Assembly: GCF_900156575.1 (NCBI RefSeq)
Contig: NZ_FTNY01000001.1
Location: 372,001 to 436,000 of the forward strand
Reading direction: 5' to 3'
Source: Chryseobacterium shigense
GTDB taxonomy: Bacteria > Bacteroidota > Bacteroidia > Flavobacteriales > Weeksellaceae
DNA length: 64,000 nucleotides
Part shown: positions 16,918 to 25,371 of the stretch, one piece after another
How the letters are laid out: every line of letters begins with the position of its first letter
Position numbering within the stretch: the first letter of the stretch is position 1
Program-made: the position numbers and the translations under genes
The notes under the pieces: generated by a model
Told to the model about the DNA's origin: nothing
The model's database searches: none
Seen by the model: only the letters and a program-made list of their open reading frames with translations

Positions 16918-19734
16918 TTACGCTGTAACGGGTCTTTTTGCAGGAGCATCATCTCTGTCGAAAACTCTGTTGATCACTGCATTTTGGTTTTTTTCAAACA
17001 TTTTGTGACTTCCCGGAGCCGGAGCACCACTTGGTACCGGAGATACCACCTGGATTCCTGTATCTCTGAAATTTCTCAGGATATAAGACCATGCCCCCAT
17101 GTTTTCAGGTTCTTCCTGAGCCCAAACCAATTGTGTTCTGTTGTCATATTTGCTGAAGATGGCCTCTATAGCATCTGCCTGAAGCGGATATAGCTGCTCT
17201 AATCTTACCAATGCAATATTTTCACAATTCAGTTCTTCTTTCTTCGCTAATAATTCGAAGTACAGTTTCCCTGAACATAATACTAATTTTTCAACTTTTT
17301 TAGGATCTGCAGTAGGATCATCCAATACTGGCTGGAATGAACCGTTGGCAAAATCTTCCAGTGGAGAAACCACTTTAGGGTGTCTCAATAAAGATTTAGG
17401 GCTCATTACGATCAACGGCTTTCTGAATGACCATTTAAGCTGTCTTCTTAGTAAGTGGAAATAATTGGCAGGTGAAGTGATATTGGCTACCACCATATTT
17501 TCGTTCGCACAAAGCGTTAAGAATCTTTCTAATCTTGCTGAAGAGTGTTCTGCTCCCTGACCTTCTGAACCGTGAGGCAATAGCATCACCAATCCGTTCT
17601 GGATCTTCCATTTCTCTTCTGCAGCAGCCAGATACTGGTCAACAATGATCTGAGCACCGTTGACAAAGTCTCCGAACTGAGCTTCCCAGATCGTCAATGT
17701 ATTAGGAGAAACCATGGCATATCCGTAGTCGAAACCTAAAACTCCGTATTCTGAAAGGTGAGAGTTGAATACATCAAATCTGCTTTCTGATACATGCCTT
17801 AACGGGATATACTCTTCTTCTGTATCTTCAGTTTTTACCACTGCATGTCTGTGAGAGAATGTTCCTCTTTCCACATCTTCTCCGGAAATTCTTACATTGT
17901 CCCCTTCCACAAGAAGGGTAGCATATGCCAACCACTCTCCAAGAGCCCAGTCTAATGAATTTCCTTCGATAGCCTTAATACGGTTATCAAACAGTCTTGT
18001 AATTTTATTAATGAACTTTTTGTCGGCAGGAAGAGATGACATTTGAATGGCCAGTTCTTTAAGCTTCTCTAAGTCATATTTTGTATCTACAGGAATCTGA
18101 ACAGCGCCTCTTTTCCCGATAGGATAATTGATCCAGTCATCTGCCATGAAAGGGTCCATTGCATTTTTCTCGATCTCTTTGGAAGCATCAAAGTCTTTAT
18201 CCAAAAGTGCTTTGAAATCTGATTCCATTTTAGCAATCACATCGTTGGAAGTGATGCTGTCCTTAAGCAATTTATCTTTATAAATTTCTCTTGGATTCGG
18301 GTGTTTTGAAATTAATTTATACAGATTAGGCTGTGTGAATCTAGGCTCATCACCTTCATTGTGGCCATATTTTCTGTATCCTAATAAATCGATATAAACA
18401 TCTTTACCAAACTTTGCTCTGAAATCTGCTGCAAAATGCATTGCATGAACTACGGCTTCTGCATCGTCAGCATTAACGTGCATTACCGGAGATTCTGTTA
18501 CTTTCGCAATATCGGTACAGTAAGTTGAAGATCTTGCATCGGCATAGTTGGTTGTAAATGAAACCTGGTTGTTCACCACGATATGAACAGTTCCTCCTGT
18601 TTTATATCCTTCCAGTGTCATCATCTGAGCTACTTCGTAAGCAATCCCCTGACCTGCGATAGCACCGTCACCATGGATTACGATTGGAAGAATCTTGGAA
18701 CCGTCTCCTTTGTATTTGTCATCTATTTTCGCACGGCAGATCCCTTCTACAAGAGCTGCTACAGTCTCAAGGTGAGAAGGATTCGGAGTAAGGTTGATGG
18801 CTACTTCTTCTCCTGAAGCAGTTTTCACTTTTTTAGATGATCCCAGGTGATATTTAACGTCTCCGGAGAATACATCCTCTTCGAATTCTTTTCCTTCAAA
18901 TTCTGAGAAGATTTGCTTGTAAGATTTTCCGAAAATGTTTGACAACACGTTCAGTCTTCCTCTGTGAGCCATTCCCAGAACGACTTCGTCTACTCCTAAT
19001 TGAGAAGATCTTGAGATCAACTGATCCAATGCAGGGATCAAAGTTTCACCACCTTCCAGCGAGAATCTCTTTTGCCCTACAAATTTGGTATGAAGATAGT
19101 TTTCAAAAGCTACTGCCTGATTCAATTTTAATAAAATCTCAGTTTTTTCATTCGCAGAAAGACTTGGGTGGTTTTCGTTCACCTGAAGCCATTTCTTGAT
19201 GAAGTCTTTTTCTTCAACATTGTTGATATACGTGTATTCTACTCCGATAGAATCGCAATAGATACTTTCCAAATGCTTGATCAGGTCCTGTAGTGTTGCA
19301 GGTTCTTTCATTCCTGTTTCAACAGCACAGTTGAATTTCGTATTTAAATCCTCTTTGCTAAGACCGAAGTTCTCGATGTCTAAAGTAGGCGTATAGTGTC
19401 TTCTTTCTCTAACTGGGTTGGTCTTTGTAAACAAGTGCCCTCTCGTTCTGTAAGCCTCAATAAGGTTTACTACCTTGAACTCTTTTTTGATGTGCTCAGG
19501 AACTTCTCCGCTGGATACTGCCTGAGAGATTTGCTGTACTGCCGGAGCAGCGTTGGCCGGAGCCTGAATGTATTGAACGTTATCATCATCTCCATAGTTC
19601 TCCAAAGCGAAATCGAAACCTTGAAAAAAGGCTTTCCATGATGGCTCCAAAGAATCCGGGAATTTTAAGTACTGTTGGTATAAATCCTCAATTAACTGAG
19701 AATGAGCTGCGTTTAGGAATGAAAATCTGTCCAT
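16918..19734 (-). CDS. sucA: 2-oxoglutarate dehydrogenase E1
   Basis: A 938-residue thiamine diphosphate enzyme. The N-terminus (SFLNAAHSQLIEDLYQQY) is the conserved E1o segment that binds the complex. VVLGMAHRGRLNVL and GDGAIAGQGIAYE (ThDP/Mg site) are diagnostic, and the C-terminal third has the WEAQFGDF and LPHGSEGQGAEHSSAR stretches. It decarboxylates 2-oxoglutarate and succinylates the lipoyl group of OdhB. A TAAATTTG box (19781-19788) lies about 46 bases before the start, and both genes probably form one transcript. Length is normal. Confidence 0.97.
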   Translation of the reverse strand: MDRFSFLNAAHSQLIEDLYQQYLKFPDSLEPSWKAFFQGFDFALENYGDDDNVQYIQAPANAAPAVQQISQAVSSGEVPEHIKKEFKVVNLIEAYRTRGHLFTKTNPVRERRHYTPTLDIENFGLSKEDLNTKFNCAVETGMKEPATLQDLIKHLESIYCDSIGVEYTYINNVEEKDFIKKWLQVNENHPSLSANEKTEILLKLNQAVAFENYLHTKFVGQKRFSLEGGETLIPALDQLISRSSQLGVDEVVLGMAHRGRLNVLSNIFGKSYKQIFSEFEGKEFEEDVFSGDVKYHLGSSKKVKTASGEEVAINLTPNPSHLETVAALVEGICRAKIDDKYKGDGSKILPIVIHGDGAIAGQGIAYEVAQMMTLEGYKTGGTVHIVVNNQVSFTTNYADARSSTYCTDIAKVTESPVMHVNADDAEAVVHAMHFAADFRAKFGKDVYIDLLGYRKYGHNEGDEPRFTQPNLYKLISKHPNPREIYKDKLLKDSITSNDVIAKMESDFKALLDKDFDASKEIEKNAMDPFMADDWINYPIGKRGAVQIPVDTKYDLEKLKELAIQMSSLPADKKFINKITRLFDNRIKAIEGNSLDWALGEWLAYATLLVEGDNVRISGEDVERGTFSHRHAVVKTEDTEEEYIPLRHVSESRFDVFNSHLSEYGVLGFDYGYAMVSPNTLTIWEAQFGDFVNGAQIIVDQYLAAAEEKWKIQNGLVMLLPHGSEGQGAEHSSARLERFLTLCANENMVVANITSPANYFHLLRRQLKWSFRKPLIVMSPKSLLRHPKVVSPLEDFANGSFQPVLDDPTADPKKVEKLVLCSGKLYFELLAKKEELNCENIALVRLEQLYPLQADAIEAIFSKYDNRTQLVWAQEEPENMGAWSYILRNFRDTGIQVVSPVPSGAPAPGSHKMFEKNQNAVINRVFDRDDAPAKRPVTA

Positions 19735-19780
19735 TATTACAGTTTATCTATTATTAAAATTTATTTGTAGAATTAATCTT

Positions 19781-19788
19781 CAAATTTA
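19781..19788 (-). promoter_or_regulatory. -7 element of sucA-odhB operon
   Basis: TAAATTTG on the minus strand fits TAnnTTTG and lies 46 bases before the sucA start. No clear -33 box was found. Confidence 0.5.
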
Positions 19789-19858
19789 ATAAAAAAAACC
19801 GAGTTAAGACAGCCTGAGACCGTTAAAAAAAATTAAGAAAAAAAATAAGAAAAAAAAA

Positions 19859-20899
19859 TCACTTAAACACTGATAATGAGAGCTTCATGTTGACCTCCTG
19901 CCCTTCGATCGGACGTTCAATAAAGGTCTGACGGATATCTCCGAAGCGCATCTCGTCTTTTTTGGCCTTCTGAATCAGCTGCTGAACGGCCCTTATTCTG
20001 CCTTCATAATTTCCTTTGTAGTACATCACATAATTTTGGGAAGCATTCAATGTACGGAAATTGAAGTTATTATCCGTCACTCCAATCTTTTTAGAAAGTG
20101 GAATTCCCATGAAGTAAGAAACTTCTTTGTCTTTGTAGTTATCCGCATCGGTGATGAGCACGGGAAATCCGAATTCATCATCTCTTTTGCCAAGATCCAT
20201 CGTTACATAGTTATAAATTTTACTGTAGTTCATCACAATATTTTTATAAAGGGATTCCTTTTTATTGGATGCACTAACATTGATTCCCAAAAGCAGTTTA
20301 CTTTCTTCATTTTCCACCATCAGGCTGTCATATTTGATGGAGGCCATCTGGTTATCTTTTTCCACTTTATTCCCCAAAACATTTTTCAGGTTGACCATAC
20401 TTTTGTCAATATTCTCAGCAAAACGGTCTTCGGTCCAGAAATTTTCAACCCTCCTCAACACGGAAAGTTTGGGAGTATGCACCATCCAGGTGATTTTGGT
20501 TTTTTCTGGAGAAACTGCTTTAAATTGAACATCCACTACCGTAGGATTTTCGTTTCTATCCTCGAAAAGTTGATATCGCAGACTTTTTTCAGGATTTTCA
20601 TAGCGGATGAACATTTCTCCGTCTGTATCATTTTTTGGATCTACATAACTGATCGCGCCCCCTTGTCCTTCATACGGGGTATAATAATCTATATCAATAG
20701 ACTGTGAACTCGTAAAAAAGTTATTCCAACGGGTAAAGTGCTGAAGGTTATTAAACTGGGTAAAGACTTTATCGATGGGATAATCAATCTCTTTTTCTAT
20801 CTTAAAATCCTTGTTTTCATCTACAAAATAGTACATGGAAGCAGCATAAGCTCCTACCATTAAAACAAGAATCACGGCTGTTATTTTAAAAAAACGCAT
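19859..20899 (-). CDS. Membrane-anchored SRPBCC protein with GyrI-like C-terminal domain
   Basis: The 346-residue product has an N-terminal membrane helix (RFFKITAVILVLMVGAYAAS), then an SRPBCC/polyketide-cyclase-like domain (EIDYPIDKVFTQFNNLQHF). The C-terminal part resembles a GyrI-like effector-binding domain (YYKGNYEGRIRAVQ, and ERPIEGQEVNMKL). Such modules bind hydrophobic or small ligands; the ligand is unknown. ATG 20899 is preferred to a TTG six codons upstream, because the promoter -7 box (20904-20911) would otherwise lie inside the coding sequence. This makes the mRNA nearly or fully leaderless. Confidence 0.8.
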   Translation of the reverse strand: MRFFKITAVILVLMVGAYAASMYYFVDENKDFKIEKEIDYPIDKVFTQFNNLQHFTRWNNFFTSSQSIDIDYYTPYEGQGGAISYVDPKNDTDGEMFIRYENPEKSLRYQLFEDRNENPTVVDVQFKAVSPEKTKITWMVHTPKLSVLRRVENFWTEDRFAENIDKSMVNLKNVLGNKVEKDNQMASIKYDSLMVENEESKLLLGINVSASNKKESLYKNIVMNYSKIYNYVTMDLGKRDDEFGFPVLITDADNYKDKEVSYFMGIPLSKKIGVTDNNFNFRTLNASQNYVMYYKGNYEGRIRAVQQLIQKAKKDEMRFGDIRQTFIERPIEGQEVNMKLSLSVFK

Positions 20900-20903
20900 C
20901 GCA

Positions 20904-20934
20904 CAAAAGTAAGACAAATAAAAAAAGTGACCAA
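20904..20934 (-). promoter_or_regulatory. Promoter directly abutting the SRPBCC start codon
   Basis: On the minus strand, TTG (20934-20932), 20-base spacer, TACTTTTG (20911-20904), then only four bases to the ATG. The spacing equals that of the rpsF promoter. Confidence 0.75.
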
Positions 20935-20949
20935 TATCATGATCACTTT
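20924..20949 (-). terminator. Second terminator of the barrel gene, overlapping the next promoter
   Basis: On the minus strand a 9-bp stem with one wobble (20949-20941 with 20932-20924) is followed by a T-rich run. Its loop and 3' arm contain the -33 TTG of the SRPBCC promoter. Confidence 0.65.
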
Positions 20950-21002
20950 GATTTTTAATTTTAATCCCTACTTTTTATTATTCTGAAAATTCCAATAAAT
21001 AA

Positions 21003-21026
21003 ATAAGCCGGAAATTTCCGGCTTAT
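21003..21026 (-). terminator. Palindromic terminator after the barrel gene
   Basis: 24-base perfect palindrome (ATAAGCCGGAAA and its complement) 22 bases after the stop of the outer-membrane gene, followed on the minus strand by a T-rich stretch. Confidence 0.7.
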
Positions 21027-21048
21027 TACTTTTTTTTTTAAATGGGGT

Positions 21049-21639
21049 TTATTTTAGTCCAAAGTTTTTAGAAATACCCACTCCTACTTCTTTACCGAAA
21101 GATAAGCTGAATTTATTATTTTTAAAATCAGCCCCATCTTCTTTTAAATAAGCATATCTGATTCCTCCAATATTAAAGTTCAATCCAAAACCATTCTTAA
21201 AGTTGATAAATAATGCCGGCGTAAAGCTGGTGTAGAATCCATTAAGTTTTCTTTCACTGGAAACAGATGCAACAGTGTAAGTATTTCTCATGTTTTGATA
21301 CCCTGCTCCTAAATCTCCATAAACGGCAAAAGTCTGGCTTAATGGCATCGCATAACGAACAAATGGCCCGATAGCAAAGCCATTTTCTTTTAATGTCCCA
21401 AAATCTGCCGGTCTTTTTCCTGATGTAATGGAGGAATTGATTCCTACTGTCCAATGATCACTCAACTGATATCCTACTGTCGGAGTAAAGCTAAAGGATT
21501 CTGTCTTACTTTTTTCTCCGGAAATACTGGTGTTATCACTATTATATCCAATGTTACCTCCTAACAACAAAGTGTTTTTTTGAGCACTCACCATTCCGAA
21601 TGCAGTTACGGCTGCACTAATCAAGATTTTTTTCATCAT
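21049..21639 (-). CDS. Small outer-membrane beta-barrel protein
   Basis: The 196-residue protein starts with a signal peptide (MMKKILISAAVTAFGMVSAQ); the ATG at 21639 was chosen over an upstream one because it places this signal at the N-terminus. The rest alternates polar and hydrophobic residues in short strands (TPTVGYQLSDHWTVGINSSI, FTPALFINFKNGFGLNFNIG) and ends in Leu-Lys, as in the porin-like 8-stranded OMP_b-brl family. Probably an abundant envelope protein of unknown function. A sigma-54-like promoter candidate precedes it and two terminators follow. Confidence 0.82.
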   Translation of the reverse strand: MMKKILISAAVTAFGMVSAQKNTLLLGGNIGYNSDNTSISGEKSKTESFSFTPTVGYQLSDHWTVGINSSITSGKRPADFGTLKENGFAIGPFVRYAMPLSQTFAVYGDLGAGYQNMRNTYTVASVSSERKLNGFYTSFTPALFINFKNGFGLNFNIGGIRYAYLKEDGADFKNNKFSLSFGKEVGVGISKNFGLK

Positions 21640-21670
21640 TTTAAAATTTGTATTTTTCGGAAGAGTTATT

Positions 21671-21686
21671 AACAACCCCCGTGCCA
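21671..21686 (-). promoter_or_regulatory. Sigma-54-like promoter candidate of the barrel gene
   Basis: On the minus strand TGGCACG (21686-21680), four bases, then TTGTT (21675-21671). The -24 half is perfect; the -12 half lacks the usual GC. The predicted start (about 21660) leaves a leader of about 20 bases. Confidence 0.45.
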
Positions 21687-21823
21687 AATCATAAAATTTG
21701 TTAAAAAACATGAAATCAAGTTTGAAATGCCGTTTTATTTATCATCAATAGGTCATTTTCATTCTTAAACTATTATTATCAGCAACAATAAATATACATT
21801 CAGGTTTACATCATTGACAATAA

Positions 21824-21849
21824 AAAAGTATCCCAAATGGGATACTTTT
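21824..21849 (-). terminator. Terminator after glgC
   Basis: Perfect 11-bp stem (21849-21839 with 21834-21824), 4-base loop, T tract on the minus strand. Confidence 0.88.
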
Positions 21850-21869
21850 CATTCTAATTGATAAAGGTT

Positions 21870-23138
21870 TTATCCTATATGCGTTCCTGAAGGCAATACA
21901 GCTCCTTTTTTAATTACAACAATTCCATCCTGAACGGAATGGGTTCCATAATCGCCATCCTTAAGGTGTTTACCTCCTATAATTTTGACATTATCACCAA
22001 TGTAACAGTTTTTATCTAATATAGCTTTTTCAATATAACAGTATTTACCAATTCCCATATTTGGACGTCCACTTCTGTCGTTCAGTACGATTTCAGTCGT
22101 ATTCTGGTAAAAATCAGCGCCCATCACATAAGAATTGACGATGGTACTCCCTTTATCTATCCTCGTCCTGTTTCCGATCACCGAATTCTCGATCTTATCG
22201 GCCATAATAATGCATCCGTCTCCGAAAACAGCTTTACTCACGTAAGAGCCATTAATCTTTGATGGTGGAAGCATCCTCGCTCTCGTATAGATGGGCGAAG
22301 AAGAAAACAGATTAAACTGTGGAAGGTCCTGGCAAAGATCCAGATTTGCTTCATAAAATGATTCTATCGTTCCAATGTCTGTCCAGTAACCTTCGTATTG
22401 ATAACTCAAGGTTTTATACTTTCCGATGGAGTTCGGAATGATATCTTTTCCGAAATCATCACCAGCCCCATCTTCAAACATTTTTTTCAAAATTGTTCTC
22501 GTGAAAATATAAATTCCCATCGATGCCAGATATTCTTTCCCCTTATGTTTGTTTTCCTCTGAAACTTCAGATTTCAGACCATCCAGAATATCATATTCCG
22601 GCTTTTCATAAAAAGAGGTAATATTACCTTCATCATCAGATTTTAAAATCCCGAATCCTGTAGCATCTTTCGCAACTACGGGAATAGTAGCAATCGTGAC
22701 GTCGCCTCCGTTTTCAATGTGAAAATCCAGCATTTCCCTGAAATCCATCTGATAGAGCTGGTCACCGGAAAGGATCAGAATATAGTCATAATCATACTTT
22801 TCCAGGTGCTTCATCGACTGGCGGACCGCATCTGCCGTTCCCTGATACCAGCTTTCATTTTCCACATTCTGCTCGGCAGCAAGAATATCTACAAATCCTT
22901 TGCTGAAAATATCAAAGTGATAAGAATTCTTGATATGTGAATTTAAGGAAGCTGAATTAAACTGCGTTAAAACCAGGATTTTATTCAGTCCCGAATTCAG
23001 ACAGTTGGAAATAGGAATATCTACCAGCCTGTATTTTCCTGCAATAGGAACTGCCGGTTTAGATCTTGAATATGTTAACGGGAATAATCTTGTCCCTCTG
23101 CCGCCTCCCAAAACAATGGAGATTACATTTCGTTTCAT
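21870..23138 (-). CDS. glgC: Glucose-1-phosphate adenylyltransferase
   Basis: The 422-residue enzyme opens with the nucleotidyltransferase signature VLGGGRGTRLFPLTYSRSKP, followed by the ADP-glucose pyrophosphorylase pattern YRLVDIPISNCLNSG and, near residue 125, LSGDQLYQMD. The C-terminal 120 residues form a left-handed beta-helix hexapeptide region (VIGNRTRIDKGS, YIGDNVKIIGG). It makes ADP-glucose, the committed step of bacterial glycogen synthesis, and is usually under allosteric control. It lies 224 bases after glgA and may be co-transcribed or have its own promoter. A strong terminator follows. Confidence 0.96.
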   Translation of the reverse strand: MKRNVISIVLGGGRGTRLFPLTYSRSKPAVPIAGKYRLVDIPISNCLNSGLNKILVLTQFNSASLNSHIKNSYHFDIFSKGFVDILAAEQNVENESWYQGTADAVRQSMKHLEKYDYDYILILSGDQLYQMDFREMLDFHIENGGDVTIATIPVVAKDATGFGILKSDDEGNITSFYEKPEYDILDGLKSEVSEENKHKGKEYLASMGIYIFTRTILKKMFEDGAGDDFGKDIIPNSIGKYKTLSYQYEGYWTDIGTIESFYEANLDLCQDLPQFNLFSSSPIYTRARMLPPSKINGSYVSKAVFGDGCIIMADKIENSVIGNRTRIDKGSTIVNSYVMGADFYQNTTEIVLNDRSGRPNMGIGKYCYIEKAILDKNCYIGDNVKIIGGKHLKDGDYGTHSVQDGIVVIKKGAVLPSGTHIG

Positions 23139-23362
23139 AGGTATCTTGCGTTTTATTGAATTAAATTGACTGTTCTATTCTTAGTGTTTACTGCTATTTT
23201 AAAGCACTCTTTGTTCTTGTATACGAATGCATTGACATCCCCAATGACCCGAAATTTATTTTATGATCCGGTTCCATCATTTCGATCCTCTTCTGTCCTA
23301 TTTTTCTATAGGGTAAAAGAATACGATGATGAGGAAAAATTAATCCGTGAGTTTTACTCCCA

Positions 23363-24787
23363 TCAGTTATTGTATAAAGCTATATATTTTTCAGCAGATT
23401 TCTCCCATGCAAAATCAAAATTCATGTTGGCATGAATAAGCTCTTTCATGACCCCTTTCTGATTATAAATCCCTAATGCCCTGTTCATTGCATGAACGAT
23501 ATCGTCTACTCCCGGATAGGTAAAGTTCAATCCTGCTCCACCTGTTGAAATATCTTCTACGGTATCCCTGAGTCCTCCGGTATATCTTACAACAGGTACT
23601 GTGCCATATCTCATAGAATACATTTGGTTCAGTCCGCAGGGTTCCACTCTTGACGGCATCAGCAGAAAGTCTGCCGAAGCATAGATCTTATGGGAAAGAT
23701 GCTCTTTGTATCCTAGATCTAAAGCAAAATTGGTATACGTATATTCATATTCTTTCAGTTTGTTCTCAATATAAGTGTTTCCTGATCCCAGAATCATAAT
23801 ATTCAAGGCACCATAGCTTTGTTTGATGCTTTTCCAGACAACATCAGGCAGAAAATCTGCTCCTTTTTCCGTAGCAAACCTTCCAATAAAAGCAAACAAT
23901 GGGAGATCGGGTTTTAAGCCATATTCCTTGCAGAGCTTTTCTTTATTCTTTTTCTTTTGGGCCACTGCATTTTTTATATTGAAATTAAAATCAATCATCG
24001 GATCTGTTTCAGGATCCCAAACTTCTGTATCAATTCCGTTGATAATCCCGTATGCTTTCCCAAACTCTTCGCGCACCAGACTTTCAAGTCCCCGGAAGCT
24101 GATAAAAAGTTCTTCCAGATACCCCTCGGAAACGGTTGTAAAAGCGTGAGAACATTTGATCATACTTGCCAGTGGATTGATAAAGCCACCCCAGTCCATC
24201 AAACCCCATTTGTAGGCATCAAAAGAAGGCAAATAATTTGCCATATTCCAGCTCATCATTCCCTGATACTCTCCGTTGTGGATGGTTCCTATTGTTTTTA
24301 CTCCTTTTAAAAATTCAAATTCAGGACAATGCTGGGTCATAAAAGGCACCAGCCCTGTATGGTAATCGTGACAGTGTAGTACATCGGGACGAATCTTCAT
24401 AGCACTCAGCCAATGCAATACACCATGCTGAAAAGCGATAAACTGAAAACTCTCGTCCTGATAACCGTAAGGATTTTCTCTGTCTAAAAGCCCCGGTATT
24501 TTCACCATATAAAGCTCAAATCCCAAAACATCTGATTTCTCTTTCATGACCTGAACCTGAAGCATATCCGGGCCCTGATGAATGAAGCCATCAAAAACTA
24601 TGTCAAACTCATGATTATGAATAAAAGATTTGTTGTACCAGGGCATAACTACCTTAGCGTCTATCCCTTTTATTTTATTCTGATATTTTGGCAGCGCGCC
24701 CACAACATCAGCCAGACCGCCTACTTTGGCGATCGGGTAACATTCCGTACTTAGGTGATATATTACCATAGTCTTTTCCTTACTCAT
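23363..24787 (-). CDS. glgA: Glycogen synthase (ADP-glucose, GT5)
   Basis: A 474-residue GT-B enzyme. The N-terminus has STECYPIAKVGGLADVVG, containing the K-x-G-G-L ADP-glucose motif; the C-terminal half has the second signature region PSRVEPCGLNQMYSMRYGTV. It elongates alpha-1,4-glucan from ADP-glucose supplied by GlgC. It follows the unknown 187-residue gene by 20 bases, so glgB, the unknown gene and glgA form one operon. Confidence 0.96.
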   Translation of the reverse strand: MSKEKTMVIYHLSTECYPIAKVGGLADVVGALPKYQNKIKGIDAKVVMPWYNKSFIHNHEFDIVFDGFIHQGPDMLQVQVMKEKSDVLGFELYMVKIPGLLDRENPYGYQDESFQFIAFQHGVLHWLSAMKIRPDVLHCHDYHTGLVPFMTQHCPEFEFLKGVKTIGTIHNGEYQGMMSWNMANYLPSFDAYKWGLMDWGGFINPLASMIKCSHAFTTVSEGYLEELFISFRGLESLVREEFGKAYGIINGIDTEVWDPETDPMIDFNFNIKNAVAQKKKNKEKLCKEYGLKPDLPLFAFIGRFATEKGADFLPDVVWKSIKQSYGALNIMILGSGNTYIENKLKEYEYTYTNFALDLGYKEHLSHKIYASADFLLMPSRVEPCGLNQMYSMRYGTVPVVRYTGGLRDTVEDISTGGAGLNFTYPGVDDIVHAMNRALGIYNQKGVMKELIHANMNFDFAWEKSAEKYIALYNN

Positions 24788-24807
24788 TTTTAAATATCAT
24801 TTATTTT

Positions 24808-25371
24808 TTATTCTAAACCATCTCTATTCCGTTTTCCATTCCTATTTTTACTAATCCTAAAAACAGGAATCAAATGACCCTCTTCCAGCCTCTCCTGTTC
24901 AATCACAATACTGATCTCCTGTGATGTGAATGTCAGGATTCCATAGCTTTGTAATCTTTCTATATCAAAAGGTTCCAATCTCTCATTTTCAGAATGTATT
25001 CTTTTCAGCTGTACCATACCATGATCTGACGTTTCAATATCTTTCAATTCTGCATTTTCAATGGATTGTGCAGAGAAGTAACCGAATATAAAGTCAGTTT
25101 GACCGATCAGATATTGTATTATCAAAACTGCTTCATCATCATCGGTCATAAAAATGACTTCCGACACCCTGTTCTCTGAAAATTCTACTTTATGTTTTTC
25201 AATTTTAAAATGAAAAAAGTAAAGTTCCTTATTCAATTTCCCTTCTAAAATAGGGGGATCAAATCCTGCTTTATCAAATTCTTTCAATGTTTCTTCATCG
25301 AAATCCAATCGTACAGTATATTCTTTTATTTCCCTGTATTCTTTTCCTAAAATGTCTAAAACCTGAATCAT
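24808..25371 (-). CDS. Conserved-looking protein of unknown function inside the glycogen operon
   Basis: I do not recognise this 187-residue protein. It has no signal peptide or membrane segment, is acidic and rich in Glu/Ile, and ends in a basic tail (RISKNRNGKRNRDG). Its ATG overlaps the glgB stop in an ATGA arrangement, and glgA follows after 20 bases, so its translation is coupled to glycogen branching and synthesis. A regulatory or scaffolding role in glycogen metabolism is an inference from position only. Confidence 0.75.
   Translation of the reverse strand: MIQVLDILGKEYREIKEYTVRLDFDEETLKEFDKAGFDPPILEGKLNKELYFFHFKIEKHKVEFSENRVSEVIFMTDDDEAVLIIQYLIGQTDFIFGYFSAQSIENAELKDIETSDHGMVQLKRIHSENERLEPFDIERLQSYGILTFTSQEISIVIEQERLEEGHLIPVFRISKNRNGKRNRDGLE

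Noticed and set aside
20036..20707. 223-codon frame antisense to the SRPBCC gene
   Set aside because: Long but without a plausible start, domain or promoter; the minus-strand protein has recognisable domains.
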